Part shown: piece after piece, positions 51,366 through 59,033 of the stretch
Layout of the letters: the number at the start of each line of letters is the position of its first letter
Position numbering within the stretch: position 1 is the first letter of the stretch
NCBI RefSeq assembly: GCF_001707885.1
Contig: NZ_MASS01000009.1
Location: forward strand, 39,755 to 103,754
Direction of reading: 5' to 3'
Source of the DNA: Desulfosporosinus cupriresistens
GTDB lineage: Bacteria > Bacillota > Desulfitobacteriia > Desulfitobacteriales > Desulfitobacteriaceae
Length of the DNA: 64,000 bases
The notes under the pieces: model-generated
What the model was told of the DNA's origin: nothing
The model's input: the letters and a program-made list of their open reading frames with translations, nothing else
The model's database searches: none
Position numbers and translations under genes: made by a program

Positions 51366-52177
51366 AGTGTGATCTTGCTCCCTTGCTGAGGCATAGCTAC
51401 TATTTTCTGATTTTGCGTTGCTGCATAACGGCCAATGGTTTCAATAAAAGAAATATCACTATCTAACAAGCGAAGTGCCAACCATTTTGGATTTACTACT
51501 CTAGCCAAGTCTAGCTTTTCGAGCTTAGGCAGAAGTGTGCAAATTGCTCGTTCAACTTCTTCGGAATAGACGACCTGTCTCGGCCGGGTTTTTTTCTTCT
51601 CTACAGCCATTGTGTAGACTGCGTTTTGCAATTCTTGAAGTCCTTCCCCATTCCTCGCTGCTGTGGGAACGATAGGTACACCCAGCTCTTTTTGTAGTTC
51701 AATGAAGTTTATGCTTAATTTCTTCTTCCTTGCTTCATCGATCAAGTTGACACATACAATGATTTTTGACGAGATCTCCATAACTTGCAGGGCTAAGTTG
51801 AGATTACGTTCCAGCGAAGTCGCATCAAGCACCACGATGGTCGCATCGGGTTGACCAAAGCAGATAAAATCCCTGGCGATTTCTTCTTCAACACTATGGG
51901 CTAGTAAGGAATAAGTACCAGGTAAATCAACCAACAAAAACGATTTATTCCGATATGTGTAAGTCCCTTGCGCATTATCGACTGTTTTTCCTGGCCAGTT
52001 GCCGGTATGTTGATGTAAACCAGTAAGCGCATTAAACACGGTACTCTTCCCTACGTTTGGATTCCCAGCGAGTGCAATCACGTACTGTTCACCAGTCGTT
52101 CTAATCCCAAAGTGTTCCCTCATAACACGACCATGATCTTTAAGCGCGTTAGAACGGTCTCCTATTTTTAACTCCAT
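51362..52177 (-). CDS. feoB: FeoB GTPase domain (split FeoB, N-terminal part)
   Basis: A 271-residue protein with the FeoB G domain: G1 GNPNVGKST (38-46), a switch I HTGNWPGKTV, G3 DLPGTYSL and G4 VNLID, followed by the helical GDI-like region. It ends before any membrane helix. The N-terminal 30 residues precede the usual G1 strand and are unusual in length. It follows feoA. Confidence 0.93.
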   Translation of the reverse strand: MELKIGDRSNALKDHGRVMREHFGIRTTGEQYVIALAGNPNVGKSTVFNALTGLHQHTGNWPGKTVDNAQGTYTYRNKSFLLVDLPGTYSLLAHSVEEEIARDFICFGQPDATIVVLDATSLERNLNLALQVMEISSKIIVCVNLIDEARKKKLSINFIELQKELGVPIVPTAARNGEGLQELQNAVYTMAVEKKKTRPRQVVYSEEVERAICTLLPKLEKLDLARVVNPKWLALRLLDSDISFIETIGRYAATQNQKIVAMPQQGSKITL

Positions 52178-52220
52178 ATTTTTTCACCCCAAAGATATTT
52201 TTTAACAATATGATTAGGAC

Positions 52221-52466
52221 CTATCTGGCTGCAGAGTCAATATAAATAAGGCTGGCGTCTTCACTGCGCAAAGCAATTACAGTATCCCGAACTAAGTAAG
52301 CGATCGGATCTCCGGCAGGGGCTTTCCCTATGCAGGTAAGAACTGTCCCAGGGACAATACCCAGATCAAGGATTCGACGACGGAGTAATCCTTTAACCTC
52401 TAATTGTATAACCTTGGATTTTTCGCCGGGCTTTAGTGTGGATAATGGTACAGGTAATATTGTCAT
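52221..52466 (-). CDS. feoA: FeoA
   Basis: An 81-residue SH3-like FeoA domain with LSTLKPGEKSKVIQL, LLRRRILDLGIVPGTVL and YLVRDTVIALRSEDASLI. It is the first gene of feoA-feoB(G)-feoB(membrane). GAAAGGAGAG precedes the ATG. Upstream at 52484-52512 the plus strand has GTTAGACTAAGTTAAC, which may be a DtxR-family operator. Confidence 0.93.
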   Translation of the reverse strand: MTILPVPLSTLKPGEKSKVIQLEVKGLLRRRILDLGIVPGTVLTCIGKAPAGDPIAYLVRDTVIALRSEDASLIYIDSAAR

Positions 52467-52631
52467 CTGCGTAACTCTCCTTTCGAGGATTGTTAGACTA
52501 AGTTAACTTTTGACCTAGCCCTTTCTGAGGTTAACTGAGGTCTTGAAATACAGTATTAAACCTGGGAGTGAAGTGTTACTATGAAGCTTACTGAAATTTT
52601 CATTACTATTGTTTATAACAAGCTAAAGAAG

Positions 52632-52658
52632 CCCTGGATTTGCCAATCCAGAGCTTCA
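52632..52658. other. Inverted repeat upstream of feoA
   Basis: GCCCTGGATT and AATCCAGAGC pair around a 4-base loop. With the stem GAGGAGCTT / AAGCTCCTC at 52733-52765, it is the only structure besides repeat copy 3 in the 700-base gap 52467-53191. Confidence 0.4.
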
Positions 52659-52771
52659 AAGATGATTAAAGCAGTACATGATGCTGGGGTAAATTGATCT
52701 GAGTACAACAGGAATATTCAAATGAGGCGACGGAGGAGCTTTGACAAGGCCAAAAAAGCTCCTCGTTCGCT

Positions 52772-52900
52772 CTGACCTAAAGATATCGGACGGTCAGATC
52801 ACAATATCATTAAGCCAGAAAGTGATAAGATACGGAGGGATCCAAACTTCCGCACTTTTTCGCACGCAAGATGCCAGGTGATTTTGAAGGCGTTTTGGAA
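52772..52900 (-). repeat. Repeat family 2, copy 3
   Basis: Arms CTGACCTAAAGATAT (52772-52786) and ATATCATTAAGCCAG (52804-52818) enclose CGGTCAGATCACA. The block TTTTGAAGGCGTTTTGGAAC follows at 52882-52901. Arm sequences differ from copies 1 and 2 but still pair. Confidence 0.55.
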
Positions 52901-53191
52901 CATTTAATTCGAGGGCCTCGTCACAACAGTTATTGTAACTTATATTTGCAATTGGCGCCTTGAAATTATTGTCTAGTATTGGACAAACCAATACTTTGAG
53001 TGCGAAAATTGAAGAAACAAATAATTATTACGTAGTTGTTTGATTATCAGAGAGAAGACTTTCAAGCCATTAAAACAATTAGGAAGATAAAATAAATAAA
53101 TTCTAAGAGGTTGATATAGTTACATGTTTTACGTCTTAACTGGGAATTTTAATGTGAGTAAGAAAGATTTTTTGCGGAGGTGCTTTGTAAG

Positions 53192-53407
53192 ATGCCAATG
53201 ATTAACTTTGATGGGCCTGTCCTGACTATCGATCAAAAGAGAAGTCTGATTCACGGAATGAGTCAAGCTGCTTCGCAGGCTTTAGGAATTCCTATGGCAG
53301 CGTTTACCGTAACACTGGATGAACATGATTACAGTAACATGGGAATTGGTGGGGAAGTGCTGACAGAATCAGTTTACTGGGGTAAATATAAAGAACTTAA
53401 AGACTGA
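53192..53407 (+). CDS. Tautomerase-family protein (4-oxalocrotonate tautomerase-like)
   Basis: A 71-residue protein. Starting at ATG 53192 gives MPMINFDGP, which after removal of Met leaves the catalytic Pro1 of the family. LTIDQKRSLIHGMSQAASQAL and YSNMGIGGEVLTE are typical of the fold. GGAGGTG precedes the start. The substrate is unknown. Confidence 0.85.
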   Translation: MPMINFDGPVLTIDQKRSLIHGMSQAASQALGIPMAAFTVTLDEHDYSNMGIGGEVLTESVYWGKYKELKD

Positions 53408-53437
53408 GTTATTTTGCTTTAACTCACAGCGTCTGAA

Positions 53438-53467
53438 TCGACCTCTTTTAGGGGTCGTTTTTTATTA
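53438..53467 (+). terminator. Terminator after tautomerase gene
   Basis: CGACCTC and a GGGGTCG arm with a 5-base loop, followed by six T. Confidence 0.85.
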
Positions 53468-53596
53468 CCTTGTTTTATTGAATTATGATAAGATAATTCC
53501 TAAGAAGGAAAGAAACTATAGAAGTCTAAACGAATGAATGTTGCAAGATATCGGAAACGACCGGAAATAATTTGCCAAAGAGAGAAGGTGTGTCCA

Positions 53597-54808
53597 ATGC
53601 CTACAAAAAGAGACGTTGAGCGTGTATTAGAGAACCGGGATTGGAAGCAACTAGGCGTCTGGGTTGAAGAAAATAGGAACGTTTATGGACAACTGATGGC
53701 GCGAATTTATGTTAAAGATGGTATTATCTTCTGGCGGGCGGTAGAGGCGTTGGGTGTTGTCACGCATTATTTCGAGCAGGAAAAGCGAAATAATGCTCTT
53801 GAACTTGTGCGACGTTATTTTTGGATGCTCACTGAGGAATCAGGAGGGACTGCCTGGAATGCTTCGGAGGCCATAGGAAGCATTCTCGTCCATTGTCCAA
53901 AGACTTGTGGGCACTTTAATTGGATGCTTTCCGGGTTGCTGGAAGATGAAAGTTTGTGTGATGGAGCTCTATGGGGGTTAGGACAATTGGCTCAGGTTGC
54001 TCCGCACTTAGTGGAGCCTTTGGAAGAACGGATAAGACCTTTCTTAGAATCGGAAAAACCGTTACCACGAGGTTTGGCAGCATTAATCTATGCATTGATG
54101 AGGATTCCACACGATCATTTTCCGATTTATCGCGAGGCTGGGCCTAAGTGGACAGTCCCAATAGATCTGGATACTCGTTTAAGGAATGACCAAAATTTAA
54201 TCGAAATCTATCAAGATGGGGATCTGAAAAGTTATCACGTTCAAGAACTTTGGCAAGCCGAAACGATAGCTTTTTGGACGGAACAAGTAGCAATCCAAGA
54301 CCTTGAGGTGGAGGTAACGGTTGCTTCTACTTCGGTGGGGTTATGCTGGTTAGGTCTCGGCTCACCGGTTGAAGAAGAACTGTCCCTCCGGATTTGGGCG
54401 GCGCGTTGGTTACCAAAAGGGTTCCTAATCAGGAAGCGTGAACGGAATAGCGAAACAATTCGTCAGCTTCAAGAGTATCTTGTTGGAAAACGCAAGGAGT
54501 TTACGATTCCCCTTCATCGGCTAGGGACTCCGTTTCAACTTCAAGTTTGGGAAGAACTGCTCAGTATTCCATATGGGGAGACACGTAGCTATAGTGACAT
54601 AGCCACCAAGGTGGGAAGTTTGAAAGGGCAGAGAGCAGTGGGTATGGCTAACCATAATAATCCCATTGGAGTTATAGTGCCCTGTCATCGAGTGATTGGT
54701 AAAAGTGGGAATTTAACAGGATATGCCGGAGGCTTGGACATCAAGCGGAGGCTATTAGAGCTAGAAGGGGCCATTTCGCTCGAATTAAGCGAAAAAATAG
54801 AAAAATAG
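53597..54808 (+). CDS. DVU0298-like HEAT domain fused to O6-methylguanine-DNA methyltransferase
   Basis: A 403-residue two-part protein. Residues 1-220 resemble the DVU0298 family of alpha-helical repeats (KRDVERVLENRDWKQLGVWVEENR and RAVEALG). The C-terminal 170 residues are an Ogt-type alkyltransferase, with FQLQVWEELLSIPYGETRSY, a helix-turn-helix and the active-site PCHRV (Cys363). It repairs O6-alkylguanine by transfer to the cysteine. ATG 53597 follows AAGGTG. The fusion may couple DNA scanning or a partner protein to repair. Confidence 0.88.
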   Translation: MPTKRDVERVLENRDWKQLGVWVEENRNVYGQLMARIYVKDGIIFWRAVEALGVVTHYFEQEKRNNALELVRRYFWMLTEESGGTAWNASEAIGSILVHCPKTCGHFNWMLSGLLEDESLCDGALWGLGQLAQVAPHLVEPLEERIRPFLESEKPLPRGLAALIYALMRIPHDHFPIYREAGPKWTVPIDLDTRLRNDQNLIEIYQDGDLKSYHVQELWQAETIAFWTEQVAIQDLEVEVTVASTSVGLCWLGLGSPVEEELSLRIWAARWLPKGFLIRKRERNSETIRQLQEYLVGKRKEFTIPLHRLGTPFQLQVWEELLSIPYGETRSYSDIATKVGSLKGQRAVGMANHNNPIGVIVPCHRVIGKSGNLTGYAGGLDIKRRLLELEGAISLELSEKIEK

Positions 54809-54826
54809 AGTCTTAGGAGGAGAAAA

Positions 54827-55216
54827 ATGGAGAGAATAAAGAACGAGTCTCTTTTTACAGGAGTCGAACATATTGGGATTAAGGCCTTGGATATAGAGAA
54901 AGCCCTTCAGTTCTACATTGAGATACTGGGTTTTAAGTTTTTATACCGGATTAAACCGGGTGATGTGGAATTAGCTTTTTTAGAGTTAGGGGGTACAGTT
55001 GTAGAGCTTGTTGAGGTTGTCGATGGTCAACGTTTTGAGGATGGAGTTGTCAATCATTTAGCGCTGCGGGTATCGGACATCTTCAAAGCCGTCAAGCGCT
55101 TAAAAGAATTTGAGGTGGAGCTGATCTCTGCGGAGCCAATGACCTTAGGAGAAGGACGATATAATTTCTTTTTCCGTGGTCCTAGCAGGGAAAAGCTTGA
55201 ACTATATCAGGAGTAA
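54827..55216 (+). CDS. VOC-family (glyoxalase-like) protein
   Basis: A 129-residue vicinal oxygen chelate protein with two beta-alpha-beta repeats. Candidate metal ligands are the His in VEHIGIKALDI, the Glu in TVVELVEV, the His in VNHLALRV and the Glu in REKLELYQE. It could be lactoylglutathione lyase-like or an epimerase. It lies 18 bases after the Ogt fusion gene behind TTAGGAGG. Confidence 0.88.
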   Translation: MERIKNESLFTGVEHIGIKALDIEKALQFYIEILGFKFLYRIKPGDVELAFLELGGTVVELVEVVDGQRFEDGVVNHLALRVSDIFKAVKRLKEFEVELISAEPMTLGEGRYNFFFRGPSREKLELYQE

Positions 55217-55287
55217 GTGGGAAGCTTCGTAAACACAATTGCCAAGAAGATTATGGATTAATCTATAATAGAGAATGGAATTTCGAT

Positions 55288-56202
55288 ATGCAAAAGAGAT
55301 ATCATACCTTTAACGAACATTTACGGGAGAGGTTCGGTGGGAAAATTTTCAAGGTCTCTTTAGATGCTGGATTTACATGCCCAAACCGGGATGGGACATT
55401 GGGTAGGGATGGCTGTGTCTACTGTAGCGAACGAGGGTCCGGGGATTTCGCTGGGGAACAGGGGTTATCCATCCATGATCAATTCATCGAAGTAACGGAA
55501 CGGATGAAGAAAAAATGGCCCAACGCAAGGTACATTGCTTATTTCCAGGCTTATACCAATACTTATGCAACGGTAGAGCGGTTACGTGAGGTCTATGAAG
55601 AGGCTTTAAGAGAGGAAAACGTTGTAGGGTTATCCATCTCAACAAGACCGGATTGTTTGCCAGAGAATGTGCTGGACTATCTTGAAGAACTGAATCAGAG
55701 AACGTATTTGTGGGTAGAGCTAGGGTTGCAAAGTATTCATGATCGTACCATGGAGTGGATTGAAAGGGGCCATAACTATGCCCAATTCCTGAAGGGTCTT
55801 GATCTGTTGTGCTCCAGAGGGATACGGGTTTGTGCTCATATAATTCTCGGCTTACCTGGGGAAACGAAAACGGAGATGTTAGAAACCGCCCAAGCGGTTG
55901 CCAAGATGCCTTTACAAGGAATCAAGATTCATTTGCTTCATGTGTTGAGAGGAACCCCTTTGGCAGCAGTTTATCAGCGTGAACCGTTTGATCTTATGAC
56001 TCAAGAGGACTATGTTTCGCTCGTGGTTGATATTTTAGAGATCGTCCCCTCGGGGATGATTATTCATCGTTTGACAGGAGATGGGCCTCCGGATGATCTT
56101 ATAGGGCCTCTCTGGAGTCGTAAAAAATGGGAAGTTCTCAATGCGATTGATGCCGAGCTTGTACGCAGAGACACATGGCAGGGAAAAAGGGCGAAAAAAT
56201 AG
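55288..56202 (+). CDS. TIGR01212-family radical SAM protein (YhcC-like)
   Basis: A 304-residue radical SAM protein. The N-terminal cysteine motif is CPNRDGTLGRDGCVYC, the unusual long-spaced form of this family. GLSISTRPDCLPENVLDYL, WVELGLQSIHDRTMEWIERGH and HIILGLPGETKTEM follow. The substrate of the family is not known to me. It is a single gene. Confidence 0.92.
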   Translation: MQKRYHTFNEHLRERFGGKIFKVSLDAGFTCPNRDGTLGRDGCVYCSERGSGDFAGEQGLSIHDQFIEVTERMKKKWPNARYIAYFQAYTNTYATVERLREVYEEALREENVVGLSISTRPDCLPENVLDYLEELNQRTYLWVELGLQSIHDRTMEWIERGHNYAQFLKGLDLLCSRGIRVCAHIILGLPGETKTEMLETAQAVAKMPLQGIKIHLLHVLRGTPLAAVYQREPFDLMTQEDYVSLVVDILEIVPSGMIIHRLTGDGPPDDLIGPLWSRKKWEVLNAIDAELVRRDTWQGKRAKK

Positions 56203-56251
56203 CGACCCGCAGGATCGCCCTTAAAAGGAGGAGATAAAGTTATGAGTATTT

Positions 56252-56437
56252 TTAAGGCCTTAGTGGAGGCCTAGGAAACCGAGGTGGTAGAATCGAACGT
56301 TCCGAATGTTCGTTGGGAGTTTTAGGGTGAGATGGGGTCAATTTGAGGCCAGGCGCTAAGTTCAAGTAACGCTTCAGATCTGAATTTGCATCTGTGATCC
56401 GTCGGATTATTTGATCGTTATTAAGACGTTCAGTCAT
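56252..56437 (-). CDS. Possible small protein, unknown
   Basis: A 61-residue frame starting MTERLNNDQIIRRITDANSD behind GGGGGCGGTG, with a proline- and arginine-rich end. It lies 35 bases after the KamA-family gene on the same strand. No family is recognised. A 10-codon plus-strand frame behind AAAGGAGGAG at 56241 overlaps it. Confidence 0.35.
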   Translation of the reverse strand: MTERLNNDQIIRRITDANSDLKRYLNLAPGLKLTPSHPKTPNEHSERSILPPRFPRPPLRP

Positions 56438-56471
56438 TGACACCGCCCCCTTTTCAAACTATATAAGCTTA

Positions 56472-57722
56472 TTATGGAGTCTCGTACTGAATCAATTTTC
56501 CTTCCCAAGTACGCAGGATCGCTTTGTTTTCATCAAGGGACATCAAGTATTGAGGTGAAATGGGAGTCTTGCCTCCGCCTTTGGGGGCATTTATAATATA
56601 GGTTGGTATCGCAAGGCCCGAAGTATATCCTCGTAAGTGTTCCATAACGGCAAGTCCATCTTGGATCCGCGGCACAAAATGACGTGTTCCTTTGACGTTC
56701 TTAGCATGGAAGATATAGTAGGGCCGGACTCTAATTTTGAGTAGTTCTTGATTAAGCTTTTTCATGACTTCTGGTTGGTGGTTTATGCCCTTGAGCAATA
56801 CTGCCTGATTCCCTAAAATCACTCCGGCTGCAACAAGTTTGTCAGCCGCTTTTTTGGCATCTGCGGTAACTTCCTTAGGGTGGTTGAACTGCGTATTAAT
56901 ATATATAGGTGGATATTTAGCCAATATAGAACATAGTTGATCTGTAATGCGCATGGGGAGAGTTACCGGAGTCCGTGTCCCGAGACGTTTAATTTCTACG
57001 TGGGGTATGGCATGGAGTTCCCCGAGAAGCCAATCGAGGGTTAAGTCACTGAGTAGTAGAGCATCTCCTCCAGTCACCAAGACATCCCGTATCTCCGGAT
57101 TTGCTCGAATATAATCGAGAGCTGCTCTCAGCTGGGTTCGTTCTTGATGGGTGTCCGTTTCACCAATATTACGTCGGCGCTGACAATGGCGACAGTACAT
57201 GGCGCACATGTTGGTGACGTTGATGATCAGGCGGTCCGGGTAACGCCTCGTGATACAAGGCGCAGGAGATGTAATAGCTTCTCCCATCGGGTCTTCTTCA
57301 CCGAAATCATCGACAAGCTCAGCTTGGGTAGGTAATCCTTGAAGTCTAATTGGGTCAAACGGATCGGTATCATTGATCAAACTCAAATAATACGGAGATA
57401 ATGCCCAGCGAAAGGTCTTCCCAACACGTGCTATTTCTTGACATTGTTCGGAGGTTAATCCAGGGAGCAAATTACTTAAGACGTGGGCATCTGTAATTCT
57501 GTTGTGCATTTGCCAGTGCCAGTTTTCCCAGTCCTCAAGCGTTGCGCTGAAATAGCTTAAAATGGTTGCTCGGCGTAATTGATAGGCTTCTATACTTGTA
57601 AATCCCGTCGGAATTGTTTTGCACTTTTGGATATAAGGAACGATCTTTTGTTTCAGTTCTGAGGCTCGCCTTAGTGCAAACTGACGAAACGTATCTGGTC
57701 TATTGCTAAGTTGAACAGCCAT
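56472..57722 (-). CDS. KamA-family radical SAM protein (aminomutase-like)
   Basis: A 416-residue member of the lysine/glutamate 2,3-aminomutase family (SAM plus PLP). The iron-sulfur motif is CAMYCRHC, and ALSPYYLSLINDTDPFDPIRLQ, RYPDRLIINVT and VLVTGGDALLL are typical. The start is ATG 57722 (MAVQLSNRPDTFRQFALRR), which has an exceptional GAGGAGGAGG site and matches glutamate 2,3-aminomutase N-termini. The frame extends 108 bases upstream without a ribosome-binding site. Lysine versus glutamate specificity was not resolved. The promoter overlaps an inverted repeat (57854-57888). Confidence 0.9.
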   Translation of the reverse strand: MAVQLSNRPDTFRQFALRRASELKQKIVPYIQKCKTIPTGFTSIEAYQLRRATILSYFSATLEDWENWHWQMHNRITDAHVLSNLLPGLTSEQCQEIARVGKTFRWALSPYYLSLINDTDPFDPIRLQGLPTQAELVDDFGEEDPMGEAITSPAPCITRRYPDRLIINVTNMCAMYCRHCQRRRNIGETDTHQERTQLRAALDYIRANPEIRDVLVTGGDALLLSDLTLDWLLGELHAIPHVEIKRLGTRTPVTLPMRITDQLCSILAKYPPIYINTQFNHPKEVTADAKKAADKLVAAGVILGNQAVLLKGINHQPEVMKKLNQELLKIRVRPYYIFHAKNVKGTRHFVPRIQDGLAVMEHLRGYTSGLAIPTYIINAPKGGGKTPISPQYLMSLDENKAILRTWEGKLIQYETP

Positions 57723-57853
57723 TCTTATTTCCTCCTCCTCTACTTCAGATAGGTCAAATGATGCTATTAGATTAACTGCGTTCCAATGGCGAAGACTAGG
57801 ATTTAGAGTGTGTTTATTTAGAAGAAACATATTTTCAGAAATGGCTCATAATC

Positions 57854-57894
57854 ACTAACAACCTTATAATAACATAGGGGTTGTTAGTTGTCAA
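57854..57894 (-). promoter_or_regulatory. KamA promoter overlapping a 10-bp inverted repeat
   Basis: On the minus strand TTGACA (57894-57889) and TATTAT (57871-57866) are 17 bases apart. ACTAACAACC (57854-57863) and GGTTGTTAGT (57879-57888) are perfect inverted arms 15 bases apart. One fills the spacer next to -35 and the other lies just past -10, as expected for a repressor site. The divergent GntR gene is the obvious candidate. Confidence 0.75.
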
Positions 57895-57958
57895 TAGGAT
57901 GATGCCACTAGAAGATGGCTATGCTATAATAGTAGAAATGAGTAAGGGGATGAAGGTA

Positions 57959-58561
57959 TTGGAACATGCACGCTACCAGGAGATCGCGATAGATATAGCT
58001 CACGCTATTATGATGGGGGAATACCATGAAGGCGAAAAAATTCATGGTCGTTCTACTTTGGCAGGACGGTACAATGTGTCACCGGAAACTATTCGCCGGG
58101 CCATCGCTATTTTACAAAATGTCGGTGTCGTCGTGGTCAGTCAAGGCGTAGGGATTACCGTAACATCGAAAGCTTTGGCCGAGAAATTTATTAAATCATT
58201 TGATCAAAAAGGTGAAATTCAGGTCTTTCTCGAAGACTTAAAAAGTCTAATGGATCAAAGGCGTGAAAATGATTTGAAGATTGAAAGCCATCTGAACAAA
58301 TTGCGGGGATATGCTGACCGAATAATGTCCCGTTGGTTAGATGTTGGGGAAATAGAAATTGGAAAAGCTTCTCCAGCAATTGGGAAGACTTTGCGGGAAT
58401 TAAAAATTCGTGAGCGTACGGGGACAACTATTATAGCGGTAGTTCGTGATGGCTTTGAACAATTTTCTCCGGAAGCAGGTTTTGTTCTTCGGGCAGAAGA
58501 TGTCCTGTTGGCCGCGGGGTCATCAGAAGGGCAGGAAAAGTTGCAACAATTAATTTTATGA
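57959..58561 (+). CDS. GntR-type regulator with C-terminal TrkA_C (RCK_C) domain
   Basis: About 200 residues. The N-terminal GntR winged helix has YHEGEKIHGRSTLAGRYNVS and PETIRRAIAILQNVGVV. The C-terminus is an RCK_C domain (GKTLRELKIRERTGTTIIAVVRDG to VLLAAGS), a ligand-sensing fold better known from potassium channels. TTG 57959 is 8 bases after AAGGGGA and seems best; ATG 57938 is also in frame. It probably regulates the divergent KamA-family gene. The ligand is unknown. Confidence 0.88.
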   Translation: MEHARYQEIAIDIAHAIMMGEYHEGEKIHGRSTLAGRYNVSPETIRRAIAILQNVGVVVVSQGVGITVTSKALAEKFIKSFDQKGEIQVFLEDLKSLMDQRRENDLKIESHLNKLRGYADRIMSRWLDVGEIEIGKASPAIGKTLRELKIRERTGTTIIAVVRDGFEQFSPEAGFVLRAEDVLLAAGSSEGQEKLQQLIL

Positions 58562-58576
58562 TTTGGAGCGGGCAGA

Positions 58577-58933
58577 ATGTATCCTGGTATTGATATCATT
58601 GAAATAGAGCGATTTTCTATGGCGTTTCAACGACAGCCTAAGTTATATGAACGCCTTTTCACAACGCGAGAGCAGAGTAACTTAATAGGGAAAGGTATTC
58701 AGAGTTACGCAGCGCGTTTTGCTGGAAAAGAGGCTGTTCTTAAAACATTAGGCACTGGCTTGCGTGGATTGTCTTGGCATGATATAGAAATCTTAAGTGA
58801 TTCAAGCGGCGAACCTCTGGTATATCTTAGCGTTAGAGCTATGGATCAGGTTAGGGCTCGAGGTGGGTCCCAAGTTCGCATAAGTTTAACTCATGATCGC
58901 ACACAGGCGATGGCTTTTGCGATTTTAAGTTGA
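58577..58933 (+). CDS. acpS: AcpS, holo-acyl-carrier-protein synthase
   Basis: A 118-residue phosphopantetheinyl transferase. The magnesium-site Asp is in PGIDIIEIERF and the Glu in RFAGKEAVLKTLGTGL; VRISLTHDR is the C-terminal family motif. It starts 15 bases after the regulator gene and heads the acpS-nnr-alr order common in Firmicutes. Confidence 0.96.
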   Translation: MYPGIDIIEIERFSMAFQRQPKLYERLFTTREQSNLIGKGIQSYAARFAGKEAVLKTLGTGLRGLSWHDIEILSDSSGEPLVYLSVRAMDQVRARGGSQVRISLTHDRTQAMAFAILS

Positions 58934-59033
58934 GCAAAATGAGATTCGATGTTGCAATGATGAAGAATGAAGGCGACAGTTCTAAGTTAATGAGATATGA
59001 TATGATAAATATAACAGAACCGGGGTGAGGAGA

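Noticed and set aside
52794..52991. 65-codon minus-strand frame ending LNDIVI
   Set aside because: It lies across repeat family 2 copy 3; the homologous positions in copies 1 and 2 are not open, so it is not a conserved gene.
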